Source: Pelagibius sp. (lineage in GTDB: Bacteria; Pseudomonadota; Alphaproteobacteria; Kiloniellales; Kiloniellaceae). Taken from it: a DNA stretch of 57,700 nt. Made by a program: the position numbers and the translations under genes. The stretch lies in the NCBI GenBank assembly GCA_028280305.1, contig JANQMC010000055.1, positions 1-57,700 on the forward strand, given 5' to 3'. Under the pieces are notes generated by a model. It was not told the origin of the DNA and ran no database searches. It saw nothing but the letters and a program-made list of their open reading frames with translations. Of this stretch, positions 17,526 to 25,735 are shown piece after piece (position 1 is the stretch's first letter; each line of letters starts with the position of its first letter).

Positions 17526-18035
17526 ATGACTGACAGAGTTTACAACGTGCTGTTTCTCTGCACCGGGAACTCGGCGCGCAGCATTCTGGCGGAATCAATC
17601 CTCAACCGCCTGGGCGCAGGGCGGTTCAAGGCCTACAGCGCCGGCAGTCATCCGGCCGGCCGTGTTCATCCCTATGCGATCGATCTGCTGCGGCGGTTGA
17701 ACCATCCCGTCGACCACCTGGCCAGCAAGTCTTGGGATGTTTTTGCGGTCGAGGGCGCGCCTCAGATGGACTTCGTCTTCACCGTCTGCGACAACGCGGC
17801 GGGGGAGGCTTGCCCGATCTGGCCGGGTGCGCCGATGCGCGCCCACTGGCCGTTCCGCGATCCCGCTGCGGCCGAGGGCACCGAGGCCGAGAAGCGTCAG
17901 GTCTTCGCCGATGTCTACGGGCAGATTCATAATCGCGCGGAGATTTTCGTGAACCTGCCGATGAGCGCCCTCGACAACCTGAGCCTCCAGAAGCGGCTGG
18001 ACGAGATGGCAACGTCTTTTCCAGAGTCCGCTTAG
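17526..18035 (+). CDS. arsC: Arsenate reductase, low-molecular-weight phosphatase type
   Basis: The 169-residue enzyme has the P-loop LFLCTGNSARS with nucleophile Cys12 and Arg18, and CDNAAGEACPIWPG with a second redox Cys pair, the pattern of thioredoxin-linked arsenate reductases of the tyrosine phosphatase fold. It reduces arsenate to arsenite. It lies between arsR and an aquaporin in the same direction, 18 bases before the latter. A plain protein tyrosine phosphatase is less likely because of the CDNA...CP motif and the context. Confidence 0.9.
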   Translation: MTDRVYNVLFLCTGNSARSILAESILNRLGAGRFKAYSAGSHPAGRVHPYAIDLLRRLNHPVDHLASKSWDVFAVEGAPQMDFVFTVCDNAAGEACPIWPGAPMRAHWPFRDPAAAEGTEAEKRQVFADVYGQIHNRAEIFVNLPMSALDNLSLQKRLDEMATSFPESA

Positions 18036-18053
18036 CCTGAAAGGTCGCGAGCC

Positions 18054-18752
18054 GTGAACCAAGACCTTTCCCGCCGTCTCGTTGCGGAAGCCCTCGGCAC
18101 CGCCTTTCTCCTCGCCGTGGTCGTCGGCTCCGGCATCATGGGCGAGTCCTTGGCGGGCGGGAACACCGCCATCGCCCTGCTTGGCAACACCATCGCCACC
18201 GGCGCCATTCTGGTTGTGTTGATTCTGATCTTCGGGCCGCTTTCCGGCGCCCATTTCAATCCTGCGGTAACCCTCTCCTTTGTCATGCAGGGAACCCTGG
18301 AAAAGCGCATCGCGCTGCTCTATGTGGCCGCACAGATCGCCGGCGGCCTGGCCGGCATGCTGATCGCCCATGCGATGTTCGAAGAACCACTGTTCCAGGC
18401 TTCGGAAAAGCTGCGCACGGGCCCGGCGCAGTGGCTGGCGGAGTTCGTCGCCACCTTCGGTCTGCTGGCGACGATCCTCGGCTGCGTCAGGTTCCGGCCC
18501 GATGCCGTAGCCTATGCCGTGGGGCTCTATATCATCGCGGGCTATTGGTTCACGGCCTCGACCTCCTTCGCCAATCCGGCGGTGACTATAGCGCGCAGCT
18601 TTACCGACACCTTCTCCGGCATTCGCCCGCTCGATGCACCGGGCTTCATCATCGCCCAGTTATTGGGTGCGGTGGCCGCCACCCTGGTCTTCGCTTGGTT
18701 GCTGGCCCCCAAGGCGGCAGAGTCACCTGCTTCCGAGCAGGCCGCCGAATAG
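18054..18752 (+). CDS. aqpS: Aquaporin/MIP family channel, probable arsenite exit channel
   Basis: The 232-residue membrane protein has six hydrophobic segments and both pore motifs, HFNPAVTLS and FANPAVTIA. It begins at a GTG (18054) 18 bases after arsC. In Sinorhizobium meliloti an aquaglyceroporin (AqpS) in the ars operon replaces the ArsB/ACR3 pump: arsenate is reduced inside and arsenite leaves down its gradient. The order arsR-arsC-aqpS here, with no pump gene in the window, supports the same role. Confidence 0.85.
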   Translation: MNQDLSRRLVAEALGTAFLLAVVVGSGIMGESLAGGNTAIALLGNTIATGAILVVLILIFGPLSGAHFNPAVTLSFVMQGTLEKRIALLYVAAQIAGGLAGMLIAHAMFEEPLFQASEKLRTGPAQWLAEFVATFGLLATILGCVRFRPDAVAYAVGLYIIAGYWFTASTSFANPAVTIARSFTDTFSGIRPLDAPGFIIAQLLGAVAATLVFAWLLAPKAAESPASEQAAE

Positions 18753-18822
18753 CAACCCTGGTCCTCGCCGCTCAGCCGTTTTAGGATGCCGCCTCGATAT
18801 TGCAGAGGGACGAGAGGCATTC

Positions 18823-19920
18823 ATGAAGGTCGACGGCAAGCCATACAGAACCATCTGGGTGAACGGCGACGGCTGGTCGGTGGAGATCATCGATCAGACC
18901 AAGATGCCGCACGTTTTCGAAACCGTGACTCTGAAGACCGTTGCCGATGCCGCCCATGCCATCAAGGCGATGCTGGTGCGCGGTGCGCCGCTGATCGGTG
19001 CGACGGCGGCCTATGGCATCTGTCTCGCCCTGCGCGAAGACGACAGTGACGAAGCCATCGACCGCGCCCATGATCTGCTGATCGCGACGCGCCCGACGGC
19101 GGTGAACCTGCGCTGGGCCCTGGACGAGATGCGCGAGGCCCTGCGCAACCGCCCGCGCGGCGAACGCCTGGAAGCGGCCTATAGGCGCGCAGGGGAGATC
19201 TGCGACGAGGATGTTGAGATCTGCCAGTCCATCGGCCGCCACGGCCTAAAGATCATTCAGGAAATCGCGCAGAAGAAACCCGCCGGGGAGCCGGTGAACA
19301 TCCTGACCCATTGCAACGCCGGCTGGCTGGCCACCGTCGACTGGGGCACCGCGACGGCGCCGATGTACATGGCCTTCGAGGAAGGCATCCGGGTCCATGT
19401 CTGGGCCGACGAGACGCGGCCGCGCAACCAGGGCGCCTCACTCACCGCCTGGGAACTGGGTCACCACGGGGTCTCTCACACCGTCATCGCCGACAACGTC
19501 GGCGGCCATCTGATGCAGCACGGCCAGGTCGATCTCTGCATCGTCGGCACCGACCGCACCACGGCGTCAGGCGACGTCTGTAACAAGATCGGCACCTACC
19601 TGAAGGCTCTGGCGGCCTACGACAACGGCGTGCCCTTCTATGTCGCCCTGCCCTCGACTACCATCGACTGGAGGGTGCACGATGGGGTGAAGGAAATTCC
19701 CATCGAACAGCGCAGCGGCGACGAGGTCTCGCAGATGACGGGCCGCACGGCGGCCGGCGCCATCGAGACCGTCACCATCACGCCGGACGGCAGCCCGGTC
19801 GCCAACTACGCCTTCGATGTGACGCCCCGCCGCTACGTCACCGGCCTGATCACCGAACGCGGCGTCGGCGAAGCTTCGCCGGAGGGCTTGGCGGCGTTGT
19901 TCCCGGAGCGGGCGGGTTAG
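18823..19920 (+). CDS. mtnA: S-methyl-5-thioribose-1-phosphate isomerase
   Basis: This 365-residue enzyme of the methionine salvage pathway converts methylthioribose-1-phosphate to methylthioribulose-1-phosphate. It contains [26 protein letters not shown] with the catalytic Cys, [21 protein letters not shown] with the catalytic Asp, and PSTTIDW. The ATG at 18823 matches the family start ([12 protein letters not shown]); the frame is open further upstream inside the preceding gene. The last four bases (TTAG) are shared with the convergent gene's stop. The matching kinase mtnK lies 10 kb away. Confidence 0.93.
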   Translation: MKVDGKPYRTIWVNGDGWSVEIIDQTKMPHVFETVTLKTVADAAHAIKAMLVRGAPLIGATAAYGICLALREDDSDEAIDRAHDLLIATRPTAVNLRWALDEMREALRNRPRGERLEAAYRRAGEICDEDVEICQSIGRHGLKIIQEIAQKKPAGEPVNILTHCNAGWLATVDWGTATAPMYMAFEEGIRVHVWADETRPRNQGASLTAWELGHHGVSHTVIADNVGGHLMQHGQVDLCIVGTDRTTASGDVCNKIGTYLKALAAYDNGVPFYVALPSTTIDWRVHDGVKEIPIEQRSGDEVSQMTGRTAAGAIETVTITPDGSPVANYAFDVTPRRYVTGLITERGVGEASPEGLAALFPERAG

Positions 19921-20735
19921 GTCCGAAAGAACGCTTCCGTCTCTTCGTCCGCCGGGAAGAAGTGTTCGACCCGCACCTCCTGCAGGGTCACATCGAAGGG
20001 GGTGCCCAGGGTGGTGATGGTGGTGAAGAAGCTCAAATGGTGGCCGTCTTTTTCGAAGGTCGTTGTCAGCACCGGCGCGCGCCATTCATGGGCGGTTTCC
20101 AGCGGGCAGTGCTGAGGAACATCGGGATAACGATAGAGAGCGTCGATCAGGTCCACCATGTCCTGCGGTTCGCCGGCGGCGATTGATTCCGCCCGCATGC
20201 GGCAGAGCAGGAAATGGGCGACCTTCTCCCAGTCCTTGATGTAGGGCCGCAGGCCGTCGGGGCTGAACAGCACGTGCATCAGGTTCGGCTGGCCGCCGGC
20301 GGCTAGATCCGATTGAGCATCCGCCATGAGCAGCGCCATCAGGCGATCGGCGCCTTGGTTGGCACGCTGCAGGTTCGCCAGGTGATCGATGACCACCGCC
20401 GGGTAGGGCTCGTGCTTTTGCAGCAGATGATCCAGCGCCTTGGTCACCGCCGCTATTTCCGGCTCCGAGAGATCGCTCTCCCTGTAGCGCGGGGCGAAGC
20501 CTGCCGCCAGCAGCAGGGCATTGCGTTCCCGCAAGGGAATTTCCAAGGCCTGCCCGAGGGACAGCACCATGCCTTCGCTGGGCCGGGCCCGGCCGGATTC
20601 GAGAAAGGAGAGGTGGCGCTGGGAGACGTCGCAGCGCAGCGACAACTCCAGTTGGGAGATGCGCCGCGATTGCCGCCAGGACTTCAGGCGCTGGGGGAAG
20701 CTCTCGCTGCGGCTCAGGGTGGTCATGACTGTCAT
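19917..20735 (-). CDS. XRE family regulator with MmyB-like ligand domain
   Basis: The 272-residue protein has an N-terminal helix-turn-helix ([29 protein letters not shown], residues about 25-55) and a C-terminal MmyB-type PAS-like domain ([41 protein letters not shown]). Start choice between ATGs at 20735 and 20726 is open. It is divergent from the membrane/SRPBCC gene at 20893, and a 21-base palindrome lies in the gap, so it probably controls both. Actinobacterial MmyB relatives bind fatty acids; the ligand here is unknown. Confidence 0.87.
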   Translation of the reverse strand: MTVMTTLSRSESFPQRLKSWRQSRRISQLELSLRCDVSQRHLSFLESGRARPSEGMVLSLGQALEIPLRERNALLLAAGFAPRYRESDLSEPEIAAVTKALDHLLQKHEPYPAVVIDHLANLQRANQGADRLMALLMADAQSDLAAGGQPNLMHVLFSPDGLRPYIKDWEKVAHFLLCRMRAESIAAGEPQDMVDLIDALYRYPDVPQHCPLETAHEWRAPVLTTTFEKDGHHLSFFTTITTLGTPFDVTLQEVRVEHFFPADEETEAFFRT

Positions 20736-20767
20736 TCCGGCATTCTGGCGAAAAAGAAACCAGCGGC

Positions 20768-20788
20768 CAATTACCTGTCAGGTAATTG
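20768..20788. promoter_or_regulatory. Perfect 10-1-10 palindrome, probable operator of the XRE regulator
   Basis: CAATTACCTG-T-CAGGTAATTG is a perfect inverted repeat between the divergent XRE gene (start 20735) and the SRPBCC gene (start 20893). Size and symmetry fit a dimeric helix-turn-helix repressor. Confidence 0.65.
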
Positions 20789-20834
20789 CGGGGTGCCGCT
20801 GTGGGGCACAGTCTGCCGCCCAATCGGTCTTAAG

Positions 20835-20879
20835 ACCAACATTCCCGGCACCATCATTCCCGGCACCAACACTTCCGGC
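20835..20879. repeat. 15-base tandem repeat, three copies
   Basis: ACCAACATTCCCGGC, ACCATCATTCCCGGC and ACCAACACTTCCGGC follow one another directly, ending 13 bases before the ATG at 20893 and just before its AAAGGAG ribosome binding site. Confidence 0.9.
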
Positions 20880-20892
20880 AAAGGAGTTTCCC

Positions 20893-21891
20893 ATGACCAA
20901 GCCGCGCATCGCCGAAACGACCTTCACCGAAACGACCCTTCATGAGGCGAACGACGGCCTCCTGCGTGCCGTCCTGAACACCAACGCCGTTATCTGCCTG
21001 ACGGGTGGGCTGCTTCTGCTGCTGGCCGGCGGGCTGCTGGCCCCCTGGATCAGCCCTGTTGCCAGTGGTCCTTTCGGCCTCTCTACCGCAATCCTGTTGC
21101 ACCTGGCCGGTCTCGACGTGACAGCTTTCGCGCTGCTCTGCTGGTGGACCGCGAGACGGCGGCCGCTCTCCCGGCCGCTGGCACTACTGGCCATTGCCAT
21201 GGAAGTGCTTTGGGTAGCGGGTTCGGCGGCACTGCTGTTTGCCTATCCGGAAAGCTTGACCTCCCTTGGCTTTTGGGCGGTCGCGGTGACGGCGCTGCTG
21301 GCGGCTGACTTTGCGCTGCTGCAGGGCTTCGGGCTCTGGCAGCTTTATCAGGGCCGGGCCGCCATTGCCCTGCGCCACGAGGGCCGCGACCTGCACATCC
21401 ATGCCGCGAGCCTGGTGGATGCACCGCCGGAGGTGGTCTGGCGCGTGATGGCCGATCAGGAGGGTTATGCCGACGTCGCCGACAACATCGGCAAGGTCCA
21501 GGTGCTGGAGGGATCGGGCCTGGGTATGATCCGCCAGTGCAGCGACACCGCCGGGCGATCCTGGCGGGAGCGCTGCACCTTCTGGGAAGAAGGCCACGCC
21601 TTCACCTTCGTCGTCGACACCGAGGCGGCGGACTACCCTTATCCCCTGGAGTACCTGCAGGGGCGCTGGTCGATGACGCCGGTGGGGGACTTGGTCTCGG
21701 TGGAGATGGACTTCATCGTCAGGCCCAAGCCCGGTCCGATGAACGGGCTGTTTTTCCGGATGCTGCTGGGCATGCTGCTGCCAGTTTGTGATCGGCTGCT
21801 GGCCAATTGGGCCACGCACATGCAAGGCGAAACGGAGACGGCTTGGATGCGGTCCGATCTGCGCAAGCCGGGCCTGCGCAAGACCGCCTGA
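20893..21891 (+). CDS. Membrane protein with C-terminal SRPBCC (START-like) domain
   Basis: From the ATG at 20893 (AAAGGAG upstream) the protein has 332 residues. Residues about 30-155 contain four hydrophobic segments (for example ICLTGGLLLLLAGGLLAPWI and LALLAIAMEVLWVAGSAALL). Residues about 165-320 form an SRPBCC lipid-binding-like domain opening with LHIHAASLVDAPPEVVWRVM and containing WRERCTFWEEG. The combination suggests a membrane-anchored lipid or hydrophobic-ligand handler, but no function is known to me. The XRE/MmyB regulator on the other strand and the palindrome between them suggest ligand-responsive control. Confidence 0.75.
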   Translation: MTKPRIAETTFTETTLHEANDGLLRAVLNTNAVICLTGGLLLLLAGGLLAPWISPVASGPFGLSTAILLHLAGLDVTAFALLCWWTARRRPLSRPLALLAIAMEVLWVAGSAALLFAYPESLTSLGFWAVAVTALLAADFALLQGFGLWQLYQGRAAIALRHEGRDLHIHAASLVDAPPEVVWRVMADQEGYADVADNIGKVQVLEGSGLGMIRQCSDTAGRSWRERCTFWEEGHAFTFVVDTEAADYPYPLEYLQGRWSMTPVGDLVSVEMDFIVRPKPGPMNGLFFRMLLGMLLPVCDRLLANWATHMQGETETAWMRSDLRKPGLRKTA

Positions 21892-21906
21892 GCGGGACTC
21901 GACCGT

Positions 21907-22755
21907 TCAGATCGCCTGAGGCGGGGCCGGTTGCGCGGCCCTGTCCTCCGCGTTTCTGCCTTCCGGCGCCACCAGCTTGCGGTAGAGATGCCAGGTGGTA
22001 TGGCCGAGGATCGGCAGCGCCAGGAACAGACCGATGAAGAAGGGGGCGATGGCAATCATCAGCAGGATCATGATGATGAAGGCCCAGCCGATCATCGGCA
22101 GCGGATTGGTCACCACCGCGCGCACCGAGGTGATCATGGCGGTGACGAAGTCGATTTCCCGCTCCAGCAGCAGCGGAAAGGACACCACGGTGAGGGAGAA
22201 CAAGACCAGAGCCATGGCCGCACCGATGACGTGGCCGACCGCCAGGAACATTAGACCTTCCGGCGTGCCCAGCACCACCGAGACGAAACCGTCGAGAGTG
22301 GTGGGCGCGCGCAGGCCGATGAAAAGGGCGATCAGAATGCGCACCTGATACATCCAGACCACGAGGATGAAGAGCGAAACGAAGGCCATCCAGCCCAGCT
22401 CACGCTTGCGCTGCGCCACGATGACTCCCAACACGCCGCGCCAGTCCAGCGCCGTCCCGCTTTCGCGCCGCCGGCTCACTTCGTAGAGCCCGACGGCGAC
22501 GAAAGGTCCGATGAGGGCGAAGCCGACCGCCAGGGGGTAGGAGAGATAGCCGACGTCAAGAGCGGCTGCGCAGAGCACGATCAGCATGCCGCCGACGGCG
22601 TAAACCCCACCGAAGAAGAGTCCGAAAAGCGGCGCGGCCCGAAAGTCGCTTAAGCCCTGGCCCAGCGCATCGACGACATCCCCGGCGCCGATGGTCCGCA
22701 CCCTGGGGGCCGTTTTTGGCGTTTCGGTGCCAATGTCAGTCCGCTCGTCGGTCAT
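21907..22755 (-). CDS. DUF2189 family membrane protein
   Basis: The 282-residue product matches the DUF2189 pattern: a short soluble N terminus (VRTIGAGDVVDALGQGLSDF), then about six hydrophobic segments, with YLSYPLAVGFALIGPFVAVG, GLYEVSRRRE and a conserved end region PILGHTTWHLYRKLV. The family is widespread in alphaproteobacteria and has no known function. It is convergent with the SRPBCC gene 15 bases away. Confidence 0.85.
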   Translation of the reverse strand: MTDERTDIGTETPKTAPRVRTIGAGDVVDALGQGLSDFRAAPLFGLFFGGVYAVGGMLIVLCAAALDVGYLSYPLAVGFALIGPFVAVGLYEVSRRRESGTALDWRGVLGVIVAQRKRELGWMAFVSLFILVVWMYQVRILIALFIGLRAPTTLDGFVSVVLGTPEGLMFLAVGHVIGAAMALVLFSLTVVSFPLLLEREIDFVTAMITSVRAVVTNPLPMIGWAFIIMILLMIAIAPFFIGLFLALPILGHTTWHLYRKLVAPEGRNAEDRAAQPAPPQAI

Positions 22756-22935
22756 GGCTTTGTCATCCCGGCTGATTGCTGATGTGATACCTCAAGCGCC
22801 CGAACCCTCCCTTGATCTGGATCAGGCGGCTTGCGGCCTTGATTCCCAAGCACTCCACGGTTTCCGTGAACTCTGCTAAACCTCTAATATAGTTCGTATT
22901 GTTTCTTTGCCGAATTTTTTGGAAATGGGGCGGTA

Positions 22936-23562
22936 ATGGCAATTTCGATGTCGTTGGAGTCTTTTCTGGCCTTTCTGGTGGCGATGTCGCTGCTTTCGCT
23001 GACCCCGGGACCGGGCTTCCTGGCGGTGGTCGCGCGCAGCCTGACGGGCGGGCTGGCATCCGGCTTTGCAGCCATTTCCGGTCTCATTCTGGGGGACATT
23101 CTCTTTCTCATCCTTGCCATTGCCGGTCTTTCGGCGCTGGCGGCGGCGATGGGCGAGTTTTTCCTGATCGTGAAAGTTATGGGCGCCGGCTACCTGATCT
23201 GGCTTGGGGTCATGACCTGGCGCAGCAAGGCGCCACCGCCCAGGCTGGAGGCTGCCGCGGGACGGGCCGATCTGCGGCGCTCCTTCGTGTTGGGCTTTGT
23301 GGTCACCCTCGGCAATCCCAAGACGATCCTGTTCTACAGCGCCCTGGTGCCGACCTTCATCGATATCGCGGCCCTGACCACGGGGGACGTGGCGCTGCTC
23401 AGCCTGGTGGTGGCGGTGGTGTCGCTGGTCATCCTTGGGGCCTATGCTTTCCTGGCGACCCGCGCCGGAAGCTCGATCACCTCGCCGCGTGCCTTTCGCT
23501 GGCTGAACCGGGTGACGGGCGGGCTTCTGGTGGGGGCCGGCGTCGCCGTGGCGACGCGCTAG
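22936..23562 (+). CDS. LysE/RhtB family amino-acid exporter
   Basis: The 208-residue protein has the LysE opening (FLVAMSLLSLTPGPGFLAVVAR), the second signature GLILGDILFLILA, and six membrane segments in all. Members export amino acids such as lysine, homoserine or threonine; the substrate cannot be read from sequence. The final codons and stop are part of a degenerate repeat that continues downstream (23541-23657). Confidence 0.88.
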   Translation: MAISMSLESFLAFLVAMSLLSLTPGPGFLAVVARSLTGGLASGFAAISGLILGDILFLILAIAGLSALAAAMGEFFLIVKVMGAGYLIWLGVMTWRSKAPPPRLEAAAGRADLRRSFVLGFVVTLGNPKTILFYSALVPTFIDIAALTTGDVALLSLVVAVVSLVILGAYAFLATRAGSSITSPRAFRWLNRVTGGLLVGAGVAVATR

Positions 23563-23657
23563 AGAACAAGTGGCGACGCGGTAGAAACCAAAGCCGTCGC
23601 AGCGGCGACGCCCTAAGAATCAAAATCGTCGCAGTGGCGGCGCGTTAGAAACAACAA
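23541..23657. repeat. Four degenerate copies of the LysE gene end, stop codon included
   Basis: Copies of GTGGCGACGCGnTAG followed by an A-rich AGAAnCAA segment begin at 23548, 23570, 23602 and 23634. The first is the true end of the LysE gene; the others are tandem copies in the intergenic space at steps of 22, 32 and 32 bases. Confidence 0.8.
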
Positions 23658-23670
23658 GGGGAGGGGGATC

Positions 23671-24084
23671 ATGGAGTTTACCGGCATCAACTATCTGGCG
23701 GTCCTGGCTGCCGCTGCGGCCAGCTTTATCTTTGGAGCGGTTTACTACACGGCCTTGGCGAAGCCCTGGATGGCCGCCCTCGGCAAGACCGAGGAAGAAG
23801 TGAAGGCCGGCGCCGGGCCGGCGCTCTACATCGTTACCGCCGTCGCCCAGTTGGTCATGGCCTTCATGCTGGCCGGCGTGATGGGCCATCTGGGGTCCGT
23901 CACCATGGGGGTGACCGGCGGCCTGACCACCGCCTTCTTCGTCTGGCTTGGTTTCGTCGCCACCACCCTGGTGGTGAACCACGGCTTCCAGGGCGCCAAA
24001 CGCAGCCTGACCGTCATCGACGGCGGCCACTGGCTCGGCGGCCTGCTGATCCAGGGCATGGTGATCGGGTGGTTCGGCGTTTAA
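23671..24084 (+). CDS. DUF1761 family membrane protein
   Basis: This 137-residue protein has four hydrophobic segments and the DUF1761 features: an N-terminal INYLAVLAAAAASFIFGAVYY, the LAKPWMAALGKTEEE loop, and a terminal GGHWLGGLLIQGMVIGWF. The function is unknown. A strong purine-rich site (GGGGAGGGGG) precedes the ATG. It lies 108 bases after the LysE gene across the degenerate repeat. Confidence 0.85.
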   Translation: MEFTGINYLAVLAAAAASFIFGAVYYTALAKPWMAALGKTEEEVKAGAGPALYIVTAVAQLVMAFMLAGVMGHLGSVTMGVTGGLTTAFFVWLGFVATTLVVNHGFQGAKRSLTVIDGGHWLGGLLIQGMVIGWFGV

Positions 24085-24090
24085 TGAAAT

Positions 24091-24228
24091 CCCACTCACC
24101 CTCCCGCTACGCGGGCCCCTCCCTCTCCCACAAGGGGAGAGGGTACCTAAGCGGCTCTTCTTGTTTCCCCCTCTCCCCTCGTGGGAGAGGGTCGGGGTGA
24201 GGGGGCTTCCGCGCAGCGGAAAAGGGGC
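24091..24228. repeat. Inverted pair of hairpin repeats (REP/MITE-like intergenic element)
   Basis: CCCTCTCCC-ACAAG-GGGAGAGGG at 24121-24143 and CCCTCTCCC-CTCGT-GGGAGAGGG at 24169-24191 are hairpins with identical 9-base stems whose loops are near reverse complements, so the two are inverted copies of one element. Flanks (CACTCACCCTCCCGC... and ...GGGGTGAGGGGGC) also mirror each other. No coding capacity. It may also end transcription from both sides. Confidence 0.75.
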
Positions 24229-24235
24229 TCCAGCT

Positions 24236-25084
24236 TCAATCCACGAACATCGGGCCGGGATTGCTGTAGAGGTCTTCGTAGTGGACGAGGCTCTGTTCCC
24301 CAGCCAGGGGGCAGGGGTCGCCGCCGCGGAAGGCCCATTCGCCGCGGTCGCAGTTCTCAGCCGTCACATAGCCGTTGATGTAGAAGCGCCGGTCGATCCC
24401 TGAACGGTTGGGGCCGGAGCCGTGCAGCGTGTGCACGTGCCAGAGCGCGACGTCGCCCGGCGCCAACTCCAAAGTGACCGTGTTGTCGGCGTCGATGCCG
24501 AGGCGGGCGAGGTCGGCCCTGTCCAGAGCTTCATGCATCGAGGGCCGCTGCGGATCGAAGGGCAGTTCGCCGAGAAGGTGGCTGCCGGGGCAAATCACCA
24601 TGGCGCCGTTGTCTGCGCGGTGCGGGTCGATAGCGATCCCGGTCTGCACATAGGAATTCGCCAGGTCGCGGAAAGCCGCGCGCGGACGGCGGGAGCGTGA
24701 GTCCTGATGAAAGCCGAACTCGGCGTCGCTGCCCGGCGCCTTCCAATGCATCTGATTGATGATCTGTTTCAGATCATGGCCGATCAGCGGTTGCAGGATC
24801 TCCAGCAGACGCGGGTCACGGCGCACCTGTTCTAAACCCGCGTCGATCCAGCCGGGCCACTGTACGAGGCGCAGCACGCGCCCGGCGCGGGGGTCGTCCG
24901 CAAGGCGGAAATAGGTGTTTCGGTCGCGCCAGTTGCGCCCGCCGGCCAGAGCCCGCGCCTCGATCCCGTCGAAGGAGTCGGCCATGGCGGCGACCTCTAC
25001 GGTGCTGAACACGCCGCGGACGACAGCGTAGCCATCGGCATGGAAAGCGGCGGCGGCAGAGGTGCTCGCTGAAGGGCTGATCAT
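24236..25084 (-). CDS. Phytanoyl-CoA dioxygenase (PhyH) family oxygenase
   Basis: The 282-residue product is an iron/2-oxoglutarate oxygenase of the PhyH family. The metal triad is visible as FHQD (HxD) in the middle and the distal His in WHVHTLHGSGPNRS, whose Arg would bind 2-oxoglutarate; ICPGSHLLGELPF lies between. It begins FHADGYAVVRGVFS, usual for the family. Substrates range from fatty acyl-CoA to ectoine and small metabolites and cannot be told from sequence. It is divergent from the first haemoglobin gene. Confidence 0.87.
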   Translation of the reverse strand: MISPSASTSAAAAFHADGYAVVRGVFSTVEVAAMADSFDGIEARALAGGRNWRDRNTYFRLADDPRAGRVLRLVQWPGWIDAGLEQVRRDPRLLEILQPLIGHDLKQIINQMHWKAPGSDAEFGFHQDSRSRRPRAAFRDLANSYVQTGIAIDPHRADNGAMVICPGSHLLGELPFDPQRPSMHEALDRADLARLGIDADNTVTLELAPGDVALWHVHTLHGSGPNRSGIDRRFYINGYVTAENCDRGEWAFRGGDPCPLAGEQSLVHYEDLYSNPGPMFVD

Positions 25085-25269
25085 GACGGTCTCTGCATAG
25101 CACGCCCGGCCCGCGCCGGGGCACGGCTTTCATCAGATTGAACTTTTCCGGACTTCATACGACCCACGGTCGGGTGCGTCTGCCGCGGCAAGGAAATGGC
25201 CTGCGGACAGGACGGCGCACCTCAACCCAAAGCCGCGCCACACCAAGGCAAATGTTTCGGAGAGAACTG

Positions 25270-25689
25270 ATGACACCAAGCCAGATTGAAATTGTTAACA
25301 AGACCTGGAGGCAGGTCCTGGCCCTGGGCGACGAGGCGGCCAAGCTGTTTTATGACCGCCTGTTCGAGATCGACCCTGCGGTCAGGCCGCTGTTTACCGC
25401 CGACAATATGCCGGAGCAGCGCAAAAAGCTGATGCTGATGCTGGGCGCTGCCGTCGCGGGGCTTGAGGATCTCCATGCTCTGGTGCCGGTTCTCCAGGAC
25501 CTCGGCCGACGTCATGTCGGCTACGGTGTGACGGAAGACCATTATGATTCGGTGGGCGCCGCGTTGCTCTGGACCCTTGAACGGGGATTGGGCGAGGCCT
25601 GGAACGAGGACGTGAGCGAGGCCTGGGCGGCGGTTTACGCGCTGGTCGCCGAGGTCATGATCGATGCGGCCCGGGACGCCGCTGCCTGA
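25270..25689 (+). CDS. Single-domain bacterial haemoglobin (Vgb-like), copy 1
   Basis: The 139-residue globin resembles Vitreoscilla haemoglobin and the globin part of flavohaemoglobins. It starts MTPSQIEIVNKTWRQV; the CD-corner Phe is in AVRPLF, the E-helix contains MPEQRKK with the likely distal Gln, and GRRHVGYGV holds the proximal His. No FAD/NAD domain follows. An ATG at 25252 would add six residues, but GGAGAG before 25270 supports the shorter start. Roles in the family are oxygen storage or nitric oxide handling. A paralogue lies at 26744. Confidence 0.88.
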   Translation: MTPSQIEIVNKTWRQVLALGDEAAKLFYDRLFEIDPAVRPLFTADNMPEQRKKLMLMLGAAVAGLEDLHALVPVLQDLGRRHVGYGVTEDHYDSVGAALLWTLERGLGEAWNEDVSEAWAAVYALVAEVMIDAARDAAA

Positions 25690-25735
25690 ACCTGCTGCCT
25701 GACTCTGCTGCCTGACTCCGGGGGCTTCTTCCCCG

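Noticed and set aside
24121..24191. CRISPR repeats
   Set aside because: Only two inverted hairpins with no regular spacers; better explained as a REP-like element.
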